A DNA stretch of 64,000 nucleotides from Streptantibioticus parmotrematis (GCF_019890615.1 NZ_JAINVZ010000003.1:310001-374000); one strand, 5' to 3'; shown: positions 50,680 through 59,594, counted from the first letter of the stretch. A program made the numbers and translations. The notes: a model not told the origin generated them from the letters alone.

Positions 50680-51825
50680 TCAGTACAGGTGCTGTTCCAC
50701 GTAGACGGGTGCCTGGCCTGCCGGGCCGAAGCCGCCGTCCTGGTAACGCGGGCTGGTGCGGTGCCAGTTGAGGCTGCCGGAGATCCAGGCGCCCAGGTCG
50801 GTGAGCGAGTCCTCGACCCGGCCCCACGCCTCGTCGTCCAGCCCGTACAGGAACCGCATGCCACGCAGGTCCTTGCAGGCCTGGAGGAAGTCGCGGGTGG
50901 ACTCGGCGATCATCCCGGCGACCCGGTCGAGGGTCTCCTGCCAGCTGTCGCCGGTGATGTCCTTCAGGACCGCGACGATGTTGTGGTCGTGATCGCCGCG
51001 GGCGAGTTCCTTGCGCACCGAGTAGATGTCGTTGGTCCAGGTGATGATGTCGTTGGCGGCCAGGCGGATCGCCCGGTAGGGGTCGCTGTCCGCCACGACG
51101 GCCGGGACCTCGGCGGCGTTGGCGACCTCGCTCAGGTCGAAGAACATCTCGCAGCCGGAGAACAGCCGCCGCCTGCGCACGAATCCGGTCAGTTCCGGTG
51201 CGGTCCCGTACGCCCCTGGCTGACGGGGTAACGGCAGCACGCTGAAGACGAGGTAGTCGCGGTAGTGCGCGGCGAACCGCTCACGCCAGGCGCGGGACAT
51301 GGGCCCGGCGGTGCGCCGCCACAGGTCGGCGATGGCGGCGACCGCGGGTCCGCCCGCCGGGACCGCCGGTCCCGTCACGGCCACCGGCCGCACCGCGGTG
51401 GCCGGTTCCGGTGTCATGAGGGGTAGCGGGGTCATGGCCGGTTCCGGGGTGGCGGCCGGTTCCGGGGTGAGCTGGGCGATCAATTCCTCGATGAACAAGG
51501 CCTGCTGGGAGGACGGGTCAGTGGCGCGGTTGTCCTCGTGACCCTCGTCGAGCTGGTCGTCGAGTATCCAGCTGTAGACCGTCCATTCGGCGACCAGCCG
51601 CAGTCGCTCGGCCCTGGGGTAGACGTCGGCGGCGAACTTTCCGAACCCGCAGTCCTTCAGGTGGCGTTCCGCCTCCGGGCTGCGGACGAGGTCGAATCTC
51701 CTTGCCCAGTCGATCAGGTGTTCCTCGATCCCGGCGGCGCGGGGATTAACCCGGGCGGGGAACGGGCACCAGAGTGTTGGGATCCCCACGGCAGGCGGTT
51801 GGGAAGGCGCCCTGCTGGCAATCAT
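50680..51825 (-). CDS. Class I terpene synthase (conservon-linked sesquiterpene-type cyclase)
   Basis: A 381-residue terpene cyclase that would ionise a prenyl diphosphate through a Mg2+ cluster. The Asp-rich motif is D89-D-Q-L-D93 (WILDDQLDEG). The NSE triad is N265-x3-S269-x3-E273 (TNDIYSVRKE), and a C-terminal RY pair (SPRYQD) is present. Residues about 120-160 are an inserted Pro/Ala/Glu low-complexity loop (PEPAATPEPAMTP) absent from typical family members. The ATG at 51825 has AAGGAG five bases before it. Codon 199 is TTA (plus-strand 51229-51231). Terpene cyclases beside CYP157 and a conservon occur in other Streptomyces. The product cannot be predicted. Confidence 0.93.
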   Translation of the reverse strand: MIASRAPSQPPAVGIPTLWCPFPARVNPRAAGIEEHLIDWARRFDLVRSPEAERHLKDCGFGKFAADVYPRAERLRLVAEWTVYSWILDDQLDEGHEDNRATDPSSQQALFIEELIAQLTPEPAATPEPAMTPLPLMTPEPATAVRPVAVTGPAVPAGGPAVAAIADLWRRTAGPMSRAWRERFAAHYRDYLVFSVLPLPRQPGAYGTAPELTGFVRRRRLFSGCEMFFDLSEVANAAEVPAVVADSDPYRAIRLAANDIITWTNDIYSVRKELARGDHDHNIVAVLKDITGDSWQETLDRVAGMIAESTRDFLQACKDLRGMRFLYGLDDEAWGRVEDSLTDLGAWISGSLNWHRTSPRYQDGGFGPAGQAPVYVEQHLY

Positions 51826-52109
51826 CACGACTCCTTGACCGGTTGTCACTGCGCTCCTGGACCACAACTGTCCCCTGAGTGCAGTGTGTTAATACGGTCA
51901 TCCCCCACCATGCCCATGAACATTCAACGTCACGGCATGGATTCGATACGGTCGAGTAGTACGGAGGGACAGGTTCCATTTTAGTCCCGAACCGACGCTG
52001 GACGATCAATAATGATCGGCGTGGCGGCGGAGCCGGATTCGGCCGTTCCGGTCCGCCTACCGTGGGCCCGCGCCCTCGACTCCCGTACCGGGCGCGGAAG
52101 GTGGTGCGT

Positions 52110-52475
52110 ATGACGCCCCGGGACACACACGGTACGAACCCCGCCGACGTCGACGTGGTGCTGGCCTGTCTTGCCGGCTACCGGGCCCAGGACCGCGCGG
52201 CGGTGGAGCGGCTGATCGCCGACGACTTCGTGTTCACCAGCCCGCAGGACGACCACATCGGCAAGGACGCGTTCTTCCGCCGCTGCTTTCCGACCGCCGA
52301 CCGGTTCGTCGAGCAACGGGTTCTGCACGCGGTGCCCGCCGGGCCCGGCACGGTGTTCCTCGCGTACGAGTACGTGCTGCGCGACGGCGAGCGGTACCGC
52401 AACGTCGAGTTGAGCACCGTGCGGGACGGCCGGATCACCGAGACGCAGGTGTACTTCGGCGGCAGGTTCTCCTAG
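52110..52475 (+). CDS. SnoaL/NTF2-like domain protein
   Basis: A 121-residue cone-shaped alpha+beta barrel: VDVVLACLAGYRAQDRAAVERLIADDFVFTSP at the N-terminus, then HIGKDAFFRRCFPTADRF, and strands FLAYEYVLRDGERYRNVELSTVRDGRITETQVYFGG. Such proteins may be small isomerases, hydrolases or binding proteins; no catalytic set is certain, though the fold is clear. GGAAGG stands eight bases before the ATG at 52110. It is transcribed alone, divergent from the terpene synthase across a 284-base gap. Confidence 0.88.
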   Translation: MTPRDTHGTNPADVDVVLACLAGYRAQDRAAVERLIADDFVFTSPQDDHIGKDAFFRRCFPTADRFVEQRVLHAVPAGPGTVFLAYEYVLRDGERYRNVELSTVRDGRITETQVYFGGRFS

Positions 52476-52499
52476 CGGGGCGGCGGGCGCGGGCCGCCG

Positions 52500-52559
52500 T
52501 GCGTCAGGTGGTCGTGCGTCAGGCCGGCATGCGTCAGGTGGTCGTGCGTCAGGCGGTCG
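52500..52559. repeat. Four 15 bp tandem repeats at the exporter stop codon
   Basis: Units 52500-52514, 52515-52529, 52530-52544 and 52545-52559. On the minus strand each reads close to TGACGCACGACCACC, and the TGA of each is in the exporter frame, giving four consecutive in-frame stops. Confidence 0.85.
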
Positions 52560-54402
52560 CGTCGGCGGTGGCCAGGGCCTCCCCGTCATCGGAGTCCGCG
52601 GCCGTCGCGTCGGTCATGCGGGCGTCGCGGCGGACCAGGGCGGCGTAACGGCCGCCGAGGGCGAGGAGTTCGTCGTGGGTGCCGCGCTCCGCGATGCGGC
52701 CGCTGTCCAGGACGACGATCTCGTCGGCGTCGCGGACGGTGGACAGGCGGTGGGCGATGGTGACGGTGGTGCGCCCGGCGGCCAGCGCGTCGATGGCGTC
52801 CTGCACCGCGAGTTCGGTACGGGTGTCCAGCGCGCTGGTGGCCTCGTCCAGGATGAGCACCGGCGGATCGCGCAGGATGGTGCGGGCGATGGCCAGCCGC
52901 TGCTTCTCGCCGCCGGAGAACCGGTAGCCGCGTTCGCCGACCACGGTGTCGTAGCCGTCGGGCAGCCCCGCGATGTGGTCGTGGATCTGGGCGGCGCGGG
53001 CGGCCTCGACGAGTTCGGCGTCGGTGGCGTCCGGCTTGGCGAAGCGCAGGTTCTCCGCGACGGAGGCGTGGAAGAGGTAGGTCTCCTGCGAGACCACGCC
53101 GACCGCCGAGGAGAGCGTGTCGAACGCCAGGTCCCGCACGTCGACGCCGTCGATGCTGACCCGTCCGCCGGTCACGTCGTAGAGCCGGGGCACCAGATAG
53201 CTCAGGGTGCTCTTGCCGGACCCGGTGGCGCCGACGACCGCGAGGCTCCCGCCGGCCGGAACGGTCAGGTCGATGCCGGTGAGCGTCGGCTCGTCGGAGG
53301 CGGGGTCGTAGGAGAAGTCGACGCCCTCGAACGCCACGTCGCCGCGGACCTTCTCCAACCGCACCGGCTCGGGGCGTTCGGTGATGTCGACGGGCAGGTC
53401 CAGGTACTCGAAGATGCGCTGGAAGAGCGCTATCGAGGTCTGCACCTGCACCCCGGTCTGCAACAGGCTGACGGTGGGCCGGAACAGGCCCTGCTGGAGC
53501 GAGACGAACGCGACCAGGGTGCCGATCGATATCGCGGCGCCGCGGACGTGCAGGGCGAGGCCCGCCGCCCAGTAGATCAGGGCGGGCATCGCGGCCATGA
53601 CGATGCTGATGGTCGACATCCGCCAGCGCCCGGCCATGTTGGAGCGCACCTCCAGGTCGACCAGCCGTTCCGACTCGCCCTCGAACGCGCTGGTGAGGGA
53701 GTCGGCGCGGCCCATCGTGCGACCCAGCAGGATGCCGCTGACCGACAGCGACTCGCTGACGATGGCCGACATCGCGGCCATCTGCCGCTGCTGCTGGGTG
53801 GTGATGCGACGGCGCTCCTGGCCCACGCGCCGGCTGATCCAGACGAAGACCGGCAGCAGCAGGAGGGAGGCGATGGTCAGCCGCCAGTCCAGGGCGACCA
53901 TGGCGACGATGGAGGCCACGACGCTGGTGAGGTTGGAGACGATGGAGGTCGCGGTCGTGGTGACGGTGGCCTGCATGCCGCCGATGTCGTTGGCGATGCG
54001 CGACTGCACCTCGCCGGTGCGCGTACGGGTGAAGAACGCGAGCGACATCCGCTGCAACCGGGCGTAGACGGCCGTGCGCAGATCGTGCATGACGCGCTGG
54101 CCGACGGTGGTCGAGATCAGCGTCTGCAGCACGCCGAACACACTGGTGACGACCGCGGTGGCGATCATGCCCAGGACGAGCACGCTCAGCAGGCCGACCC
54201 GCCCCTGCGGGATCGCGGTGTCCAGGATCGCCCGCAGCAGGAACGGCGAGGCGATCGAGACCAGCGACGAGGCGGCGACCAGCAGCAGCACGAAGGCCAG
54301 CCGGCCGCGGTACGGGCGGAAGAGACGCAGGATGCGCCGCACGTCGGCGGGCTTGCCGGGATCCTTGGGCGGCGGGGTCCAGTTGATTTCGGGGATCTTC
54401 AT
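52549..54402 (-). CDS. ABC multidrug/lipid exporter half-transporter (MsbA/MDR type)
   Basis: A 617-residue fused TM-ATPase half-transporter that would dimerise. Six TM helices fill about 30-320 (LAFVLLLVAASSLVSIASPF, LLSVLVLGMIATAVVTSVF). The ATPase has Walker A VVGATGSGKST, signature YRFSGGEKQRLAIAR, Walker B VLILDEATSALD and switch HRLSTV. The ATG at 54402 (AAGGAG close upstream) is preferred to one at 54495, because homology starts at MKIPEINW and the earlier one sits inside the operator region. Direction and substrate are unknown; the divergent MarR gene implies drug- or signal-inducible export. The 3' end lies inside a four-unit tandem repeat. Confidence 0.94.
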   Translation of the reverse strand: MKIPEINWTPPPKDPGKPADVRRILRLFRPYRGRLAFVLLLVAASSLVSIASPFLLRAILDTAIPQGRVGLLSVLVLGMIATAVVTSVFGVLQTLISTTVGQRVMHDLRTAVYARLQRMSLAFFTRTRTGEVQSRIANDIGGMQATVTTTATSIVSNLTSVVASIVAMVALDWRLTIASLLLLPVFVWISRRVGQERRRITTQQQRQMAAMSAIVSESLSVSGILLGRTMGRADSLTSAFEGESERLVDLEVRSNMAGRWRMSTISIVMAAMPALIYWAAGLALHVRGAAISIGTLVAFVSLQQGLFRPTVSLLQTGVQVQTSIALFQRIFEYLDLPVDITERPEPVRLEKVRGDVAFEGVDFSYDPASDEPTLTGIDLTVPAGGSLAVVGATGSGKSTLSYLVPRLYDVTGGRVSIDGVDVRDLAFDTLSSAVGVVSQETYLFHASVAENLRFAKPDATDAELVEAARAAQIHDHIAGLPDGYDTVVGERGYRFSGGEKQRLAIARTILRDPPVLILDEATSALDTRTELAVQDAIDALAAGRTTVTIAHRLSTVRDADEIVVLDSGRIAERGTHDELLALGGRYAALVRRDARMTDATAADSDDGEALATADATA

Positions 54403-54464
54403 GAGCTCCTTGGGCGCCCCTCGGGATCCGTCCGTGCGGACCGCGTGGACGAGCGGCGACGAAG

Positions 54465-54499
54465 CCGAGGATAGGTCATTGTTACCTAGGCTCACAATG
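54465..54499. promoter_or_regulatory. Exporter promoter with overlapping MarR operator
   Basis: On the minus strand TTGTGA (-35) and TATCCT (-10) are 18 bases apart. Overlapping the -35 and spacer is the inverted repeat CATTGT-N11-ACAATG (54477-54499) with CCTAGG at its centre, the layout of a MarR operator. It lies between the divergent exporter and marR genes, so one repressor could control both. Confidence 0.6.
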
Positions 54500-54524
54500 A
54501 GCGGTGTCCTGATAGCCTCTGACC

Positions 54525-55001
54525 ATGGCTGTCACCGACACCCCGCACGACGTGATCGAGACGACGGACCCGGCCGGGGCCCTCGCCGATCAACTGCTGC
54601 GGCTGACCCGGCGGACGCACCGCACCCAGAAGCGGCACCTGGAGCCGCTGGGGATCACCCCCGCCATGTCGCGGCTGCTGCGCGCCGCGAGCCACGGGGA
54701 GCAGCCGCAGCGCATGGTCGACCTGGCGCAGCGGCTGGACGTGGTGCCGCGCGCGGTGACCACGCTGGTCGACGGCCTGGAGGCGGCCGGTCTCGTGCGG
54801 CGGATCGCCGACCCCGCCAACCGCAGGGTGGTGCGGGTGGAGGTCACGCCGGAGGGCGAGGGCGTGCTGCGCAGGCTGCGCGAGGCGCGCCGGGCCGCCG
54901 TCGAGGAGGTACTCGCGCCGCTCGACGCCGGTCAGCGCGCGCAGCTCAGCGCCCTGCTGACCGCGCTGGACGCGGGCGCGGGGTGCCATACGGAGGGCTG
55001 A
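54525..55001 (+). CDS. MarR-family regulator divergent from the ABC exporter
   Basis: A 158-residue winged-helix repressor: LADQLLRLTRRTHRTQKRHLEPLGITPAMSRLLRAAS, recognition helix RMVDLAQRLDVVPRAVTTLVDGLEAAGLVRR, and wing DPANRRVVRVEVT. The C-terminal helices form the dimer. The ATG lies seven bases after a TAGCCT -10-like box, so the mRNA may be nearly leaderless. Divergence from an exporter gene with a shared operator is the common MarR arrangement. The stop codon is the first unit of a 19 bp repeat. Confidence 0.92.
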   Translation: MAVTDTPHDVIETTDPAGALADQLLRLTRRTHRTQKRHLEPLGITPAMSRLLRAASHGEQPQRMVDLAQRLDVVPRAVTTLVDGLEAAGLVRRIADPANRRVVRVEVTPEGEGVLRRLREARRAAVEEVLAPLDAGQRAQLSALLTALDAGAGCHTEG

Positions 55002-55055
55002 ACCCGGCGCCGCGGGCTGATCCCGGCCCCGCGAGCTGATCCCGGCCCGGAGCGC
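54999..55055. repeat. Three 19 bp repeats beginning at the marR stop codon
   Basis: Units at 54999, 55018 and 55037 each start TGA(A/T)CCCGGC. The first TGA is the marR stop; the period of 19 puts the later ones in other frames. Confidence 0.75.
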
Positions 55056-55113
55056 CGAAGCCGAAGCCGGGGCCGGGGCCGGGCCCACCGGGCGGGCCTG
55101 CGCGGTGACGCGC

Positions 55114-55914
55114 TCAGCGCAGCTTGATCAGGCCCAGCGCGTCGACGCAGCTCAGGCCGCCGATCACCATGAACATCGGCATCAGCACCTTCAGCTCCAC
55201 CGCGCTGCCCGCCCGGAACCGCATGAAGTGCGGGGTGCCCAGCGGGTACCAGCGCTTGCGCCCGATCGGTATCGGCCACAGGAACGGGCAGCCGGAGACG
55301 GTGATCGCGTCGCCGATGCAGTGCACGAGCGCGCCCAGCACCACGGGTATCCCGATCCACAGGTACTGCTGGCCCGGCTGGGTGAACAGCCACGCCTTCC
55401 CGTTGCCCGGGTCCTTCAGGACGTCGGCGAGTATCCAGGCGCCGGTCGCGGCCAGCAGCCAGACGATCAGCTGGTGACCGCCCTTGACCTGGCGCCACAG
55501 CAGCCCGTCGATGGCGAGCACCAGGTGCACGAAGAGCACGCCGAGCACGCCCCAGCGACCGCCGTAGACGCAGATCGCCGAGCTGCCCACGCCGATCAGC
55601 ACGGCCCAGGGCCAGGTGTGGGTCAGGGTGCGGTGGCCGCCGTTGCGGTGCGGGTCGCCCTTCATCCGGGTGCCGTTGTAGACGGCCTCCGCGATGTGTT
55701 CCACGATCACGCACAGGAGGCGTGAGAGCGGTCCGAAGGCCCGGGAGATCGTCGCCGGTTTGTGGTCGAGGTCGGGGGCGAGTGCCGCGCCCGCGCAGAT
55801 CAGGGCGCCGACCACGAGGGTCGGCCAGGGCATCGGGTGGCCGTATCCGGCCGCCACCGCGCCCGCGGCCAGCCAGGCCGCCGCCCCGGACAAGGAATGC
55901 GCAGGTCCCATCAT
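55114..55914 (-). CDS. DUF457/YdjM-like membrane-bound metal-dependent hydrolase
   Basis: A 266-residue multi-TM protein of the YdjM/LexA-regulated DUF457 family. It starts MMGPAHSLSGAAAWLAAG, and has the metal-site-like blocks GAALAPDLDHKPATIS, HRNGGHRTLTHTWPW and ALVHCIGDAITVSGCPFLWP, all conserved in order. Several TM helices lie between them (for example VVGALICAGAALAP, VLFVHLVLAIDGLLW). The enzymatic role is not known for most members. It is a single gene, convergent with the marR repeat tail and divergent from the helicase gene. Confidence 0.9.
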   Translation of the reverse strand: MMGPAHSLSGAAAWLAAGAVAAGYGHPMPWPTLVVGALICAGAALAPDLDHKPATISRAFGPLSRLLCVIVEHIAEAVYNGTRMKGDPHRNGGHRTLTHTWPWAVLIGVGSSAICVYGGRWGVLGVLFVHLVLAIDGLLWRQVKGGHQLIVWLLAATGAWILADVLKDPGNGKAWLFTQPGQQYLWIGIPVVLGALVHCIGDAITVSGCPFLWPIPIGRKRWYPLGTPHFMRFRAGSAVELKVLMPMFMVIGGLSCVDALGLIKLR

Positions 55915-56049
55915 GGTGTGCGCCCCGCCCCCTTCTGCCCGTCCGGGGACGGGAGTTGATGTTCTCGCGACGGCACAGCCTAGCGGTGGGTGATCTTCAC
56001 ATGAACGGCCGGTTCTCCGTGGGGGCGCCGAGCCAGGCAAGATGGGTGC

Positions 56050-58566
56050 GTGACCCTCATCGATCAGCTCCCCTCGACCCCGGACCCGGACGCCCTCTTC
56101 GAGGCCTTCTCCACCTGGGCCACCGAACGCGGCATCACCCTCTACCCGGCTCAGGAGGAGGCACTGATCGAGGTGGTCTCGGGGTCCAACGTGATCCTGT
56201 CCACCCCCACCGGTTCCGGGAAGAGCCTGGTGGCGGCGGGCGCCCACTTCGCCGCGCTGGCGAACGACCAGGTCACCTTCTACACCGCGCCGATCAAGGC
56301 CCTGGTGTCGGAGAAGTTCTTCGACCTGTGCAAGCTGTTCGGCACGGAGAACGTCGGCATGCTGACCGGTGACGCGTCGGTCAATCCGGACGCCCCGGTC
56401 ATCTGCTGCACCGCCGAGGTGCTGGCGTCCATCGCGCTGCGGGACGGGCGGGACGCGGACGTCGGCCAGGTGGTGATGGACGAGTTCCACTTCTACGCCG
56501 AGCCCGACCGCGGCTGGGCCTGGCAGATCCCGCTGCTGGAGCTGCCGCAGGCGCAGTTCCTGCTGATGTCGGCGACGCTCGGCGACGTGACGCGGTTCGA
56601 GGAGGACCTGACCCGGCGCACCGGGCGGCCGACCTCGGTGGTGCGTTCGGCGACGCGTCCGGTGCCGCTCAGCTACGAGTACGTCACCACCCCGATGACC
56701 GAGACGCTCACCGAGCTGCTGCAGACCCATCAGGCGCCGGTCTACATCGTGCACTTCACCCAGGCCGCCGCGGTCGAGCGGGCGCAGGCGCTGATGAGCA
56801 TCAACATGTGCACCCGCGAGGAGAAGGACGCCATCGCGGCGCTCATCGGCAACTTCCGTTTCACCACCGGGTTCGGCCGCAACCTGTCGCGTTTCGTGCG
56901 GCACGGCATCGGTGTGCACCACGCCGGCATGCTGCCGAAGTACCGCCGTCTGGTGGAACGGCTCGCGCAGGCCGGTCTGCTCAAGGTCATCTGCGGCACC
57001 GACACCCTCGGCGTGGGCGTCAACGTGCCCATCCGCACGGTGCTGTTCACCGCGCTGACGAAGTACGACGGGACCCGGGTACGGGTGCTGCGGGCGCGGG
57101 AGTTCCACCAGATCGCGGGCCGCGCCGGGCGCGCCGGGTTCGACACCGCCGGCCTGGTGGTGGCGCAGGCGCCGGAGCACGTCATCGAGAACGAGAAGGC
57201 GCTGGCGAAGGCGGGCGACGACCCGAAGAAGCGCCGCAAGGTGGTGCGCAAGAAGGCGCCGGAGGGCTTCGTGAACTGGTCGGATCAGACCTTCACCAAG
57301 CTGATCGCCTCCGAGCCCGAGCCGCTGACCTCGCGCTTCCGCGTCACCCACGCCATGCTGCTGGCGGTGATCGCCCGGCCCGGCAACGCGTTCGACGCGA
57401 TGCGGCGGCTGCTGGAGGACAACCATGAGCCCCGCAAGGCCCAGTTGCGCCACATCCGGCGGGCCATCGCCATCTACCGCTCGCTGCTGGACGGCGGCGT
57501 GGTCGAGCGGCTGGAGACCCCGGACGCGGAGGGCCGCATCGTCCGGCTGACCGTCGACCTCCAGTCCGACTTCGCCCTCAACCAGCCGCTGTCCACCTTC
57601 GCGCTGGCCTCCTTCGACCTGCTCGACCCGGAGTCGCCGTCGTACGCGCTGGACATGCTGACGGTCGTGGAATCCACGCTGGACGACCCGCGCCAGATCC
57701 TGGCCGCGCAGCAGAACAAGGCGCGCGGCGAGGCGGTCGCCGAGATGAAGGCGGACGGTGTGGAGTACGAGGAGCGCATGGAGCGGCTCCAGGACGTGAC
57801 GTACCCCAAGCCGCTCGAGGAGCTGCTCTTCCACGCCTACGGCGTCTACCGCAAGAGCCACCCGTGGGTCGGCGACCACCCGCTGTCCCCGAAGTCCGTG
57901 GTCCGTGACATGTACGAACGGGCCATGACGTTCACGGAGTTCACCACCTTCTACGAACTCGCCCGCGCCGAGGGCATCGTGCTGCGCTACCTGGCGAACG
58001 CCTACAAGACGCTCGATCACACGGTTCCGGAGGACCTGAAGTCCGAGGACCTCCAGGACCTGATCGCGTGGCTGGGCGAGATGGTGCGCCAGGTGGACTC
58101 CAGCCTGCTGGACGAATGGGAGCAGCTGGCGAACCCGCAGGAGGAGACGGCCGACGAGGCCGCCGACCACGCCGACCAGCAGATCAAGCCGGTCACCGCG
58201 AACGCCCGGGCCTTCCGGGTGCTGGTGCGCAACGCGATGTTCCGCCGGGTGGAGCTGGCCGCGCTGGAGAGGTACGACGAACTCGGCGAGTTGGACGGGG
58301 AGTCGGGCTGGGACGCCGACGCGTGGGCGGACGCGATGGACGGCTACTGGGACGAGTACGAGGACCTGGGCACCGGCCCCGACGCCCGCGGCCCGAAGCT
58401 GCTGCAGATCGAGGAGCAGTCGCAGCACGGGCTGTGGAAGGTCCGTCAGGTCTTCGCCGACCCCGACGGCGACCACGACTGGGGTCTGTCGGCGGAGGTC
58501 GACCTGACGGCCTCGGACGAGGAGGGCCGCGCGGTGATCCGGCTCACCGACGTGGGCCACCTGTAG
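56050..58566 (+). CDS. Ski2-like DEAD/DEAH-box RNA helicase with DUF3516 C-terminal domain
   Basis: An 838-residue superfamily 2 helicase starting at the GTG at 56050. N-terminal motor: Q-like YPAQEEALIEVV, motif I STPTGSGKSLVA, motif Ia TAPIKALVSEKF, motif II VVMDEFHF (DEFH), motif III LLMSATLGD. Second RecA domain: GVHHAGMLPKYRRLVERLAQ, CGTDTLGVGVNVPIRTV (motif V) and QIAGRAGRAGFD (motif VI). The remaining 400 residues are the DUF3516 domain found on actinobacterial members (AEMKADGVEYEERMERLQDVTYPKPLEELLF). It is expected to act in RNA turnover or ribosome-linked remodelling. It ends 56 bases before the thioesterase gene. Confidence 0.95.
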   Translation: MTLIDQLPSTPDPDALFEAFSTWATERGITLYPAQEEALIEVVSGSNVILSTPTGSGKSLVAAGAHFAALANDQVTFYTAPIKALVSEKFFDLCKLFGTENVGMLTGDASVNPDAPVICCTAEVLASIALRDGRDADVGQVVMDEFHFYAEPDRGWAWQIPLLELPQAQFLLMSATLGDVTRFEEDLTRRTGRPTSVVRSATRPVPLSYEYVTTPMTETLTELLQTHQAPVYIVHFTQAAAVERAQALMSINMCTREEKDAIAALIGNFRFTTGFGRNLSRFVRHGIGVHHAGMLPKYRRLVERLAQAGLLKVICGTDTLGVGVNVPIRTVLFTALTKYDGTRVRVLRAREFHQIAGRAGRAGFDTAGLVVAQAPEHVIENEKALAKAGDDPKKRRKVVRKKAPEGFVNWSDQTFTKLIASEPEPLTSRFRVTHAMLLAVIARPGNAFDAMRRLLEDNHEPRKAQLRHIRRAIAIYRSLLDGGVVERLETPDAEGRIVRLTVDLQSDFALNQPLSTFALASFDLLDPESPSYALDMLTVVESTLDDPRQILAAQQNKARGEAVAEMKADGVEYEERMERLQDVTYPKPLEELLFHAYGVYRKSHPWVGDHPLSPKSVVRDMYERAMTFTEFTTFYELARAEGIVLRYLANAYKTLDHTVPEDLKSEDLQDLIAWLGEMVRQVDSSLLDEWEQLANPQEETADEAADHADQQIKPVTANARAFRVLVRNAMFRRVELAALERYDELGELDGESGWDADAWADAMDGYWDEYEDLGTGPDARGPKLLQIEEQSQHGLWKVRQVFADPDGDHDWGLSAEVDLTASDEEGRAVIRLTDVGHL

Positions 58567-58621
58567 CCCGGACGGCCGCCGGTACGCTGACGCAGCCCGA
58601 GGAGCACCGGAGGAACCAGCC

Positions 58622-59503
58622 ATGGCCGACCGCGCAGAACCGAACCCCGCCGAGCGGCTGGTGGACCTGCTCGACCTGGAACGCATCGAGCAGAACATCT
58701 TCCGCGGCCGCAGCCCCCAGGAGCGTCTGCAACGGGTCTTCGGCGGGCAGGTCGCCGGGCAGGCGCTGGTGGCGGCGGGCCGCACCACGGACGGCGAACG
58801 CCCGGTGCACTCGCTGCACGCGTACTTCCTGCGCCCCGGCCACCCGGGCGTGCCGATCGTGTACCAGGTGGAACGGGTGCGCGACGGGCGCTCGTTCACC
58901 ACCCGGCGGGTGGTCGCGGTCCAGGAGGGCCGCACGATCTTCAACCTGACCGCCTCCTTCCACCTTCCCGAACCGGGCTCGGAGCAGCAGCTCCCGATGC
59001 CCGAGGTGCCCGGGCCCGAGCAACTGCCCAGGCTCGCCGACGAGTTGCGCGGCCATCTCGGCACCCTGCCGGAGGCCCTGGAGCGGATGGCGCGCCGCCA
59101 GCCGTTCGACATCCGCTACGTCGAGCGGCTGCGGTGGACCCCCGAGGAGGTCGCCGCCGCGGAGCCGCGCAGCGCCGTGTGGATGCGGGCCGTCGGGCCG
59201 CTCGGCGACGATCCTCTGGTGCACACCTGCGCCGTCACCTACGCCAGCGACATGATGCTGCTGGACGCCGTACGGGTGCCGATCGAACCGCTGTGGGGGC
59301 CACGCGGGTTCGACATGGCCTCGCTGGATCACGCCATGTGGTTCCACCGTCCCTTCCGCGCCGACGAGTGGTTCCTCTACCAGCAGGAGTCGCCGGTCCT
59401 GATCGGGGGTCGCGGCCTGGCCCGGGGCCAGATCTACGACCGCGCCGGCAGGCTGCTGGTCTCCGTCATGCAGGAGGGGCTGTTCCGCCCGCACGCTCGC
59501 TGA
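58622..59503 (+). CDS. tesB: Acyl-CoA thioesterase II (TesB)
   Basis: A 293-residue double-hotdog thioesterase that hydrolyses medium- and long-chain acyl-CoA. Markers are RLVDLLDLERIEQNIFRGRSPQERLQRVFGGQVAGQAL, VHSLHAYFLRPGHPGVPIVYQVERVRDGRSFTTRRVVAVQEGR, then SLDHAMWFHRPFRADEWFLYQQESP with the D-H-A catalytic-region motif. Length matches TesB. It is probably co-transcribed with the helicase gene; GGAGGAACCAGCC precedes the ATG. Confidence 0.95.
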   Translation: MADRAEPNPAERLVDLLDLERIEQNIFRGRSPQERLQRVFGGQVAGQALVAAGRTTDGERPVHSLHAYFLRPGHPGVPIVYQVERVRDGRSFTTRRVVAVQEGRTIFNLTASFHLPEPGSEQQLPMPEVPGPEQLPRLADELRGHLGTLPEALERMARRQPFDIRYVERLRWTPEEVAAAEPRSAVWMRAVGPLGDDPLVHTCAVTYASDMMLLDAVRVPIEPLWGPRGFDMASLDHAMWFHRPFRADEWFLYQQESPVLIGGRGLARGQIYDRAGRLLVSVMQEGLFRPHAR

Positions 59504-59594
59504 ACGCGGCGGACCGGGCGCGGACCGCCCGGCGCACCGGACCGCGACCGCGCGGTGTCCCGGCACCGGCGGCGGCACGTAGTTGACTGGCCGT

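Noticed and set aside
55915-59112. Very long minus-strand open frame opposite the helicase and TesB genes
   Set aside because: Both opposite genes are unmistakable; the antisense frame is Arg/Gly/His-rich shadow sequence joined upstream of the real DUF457 gene.
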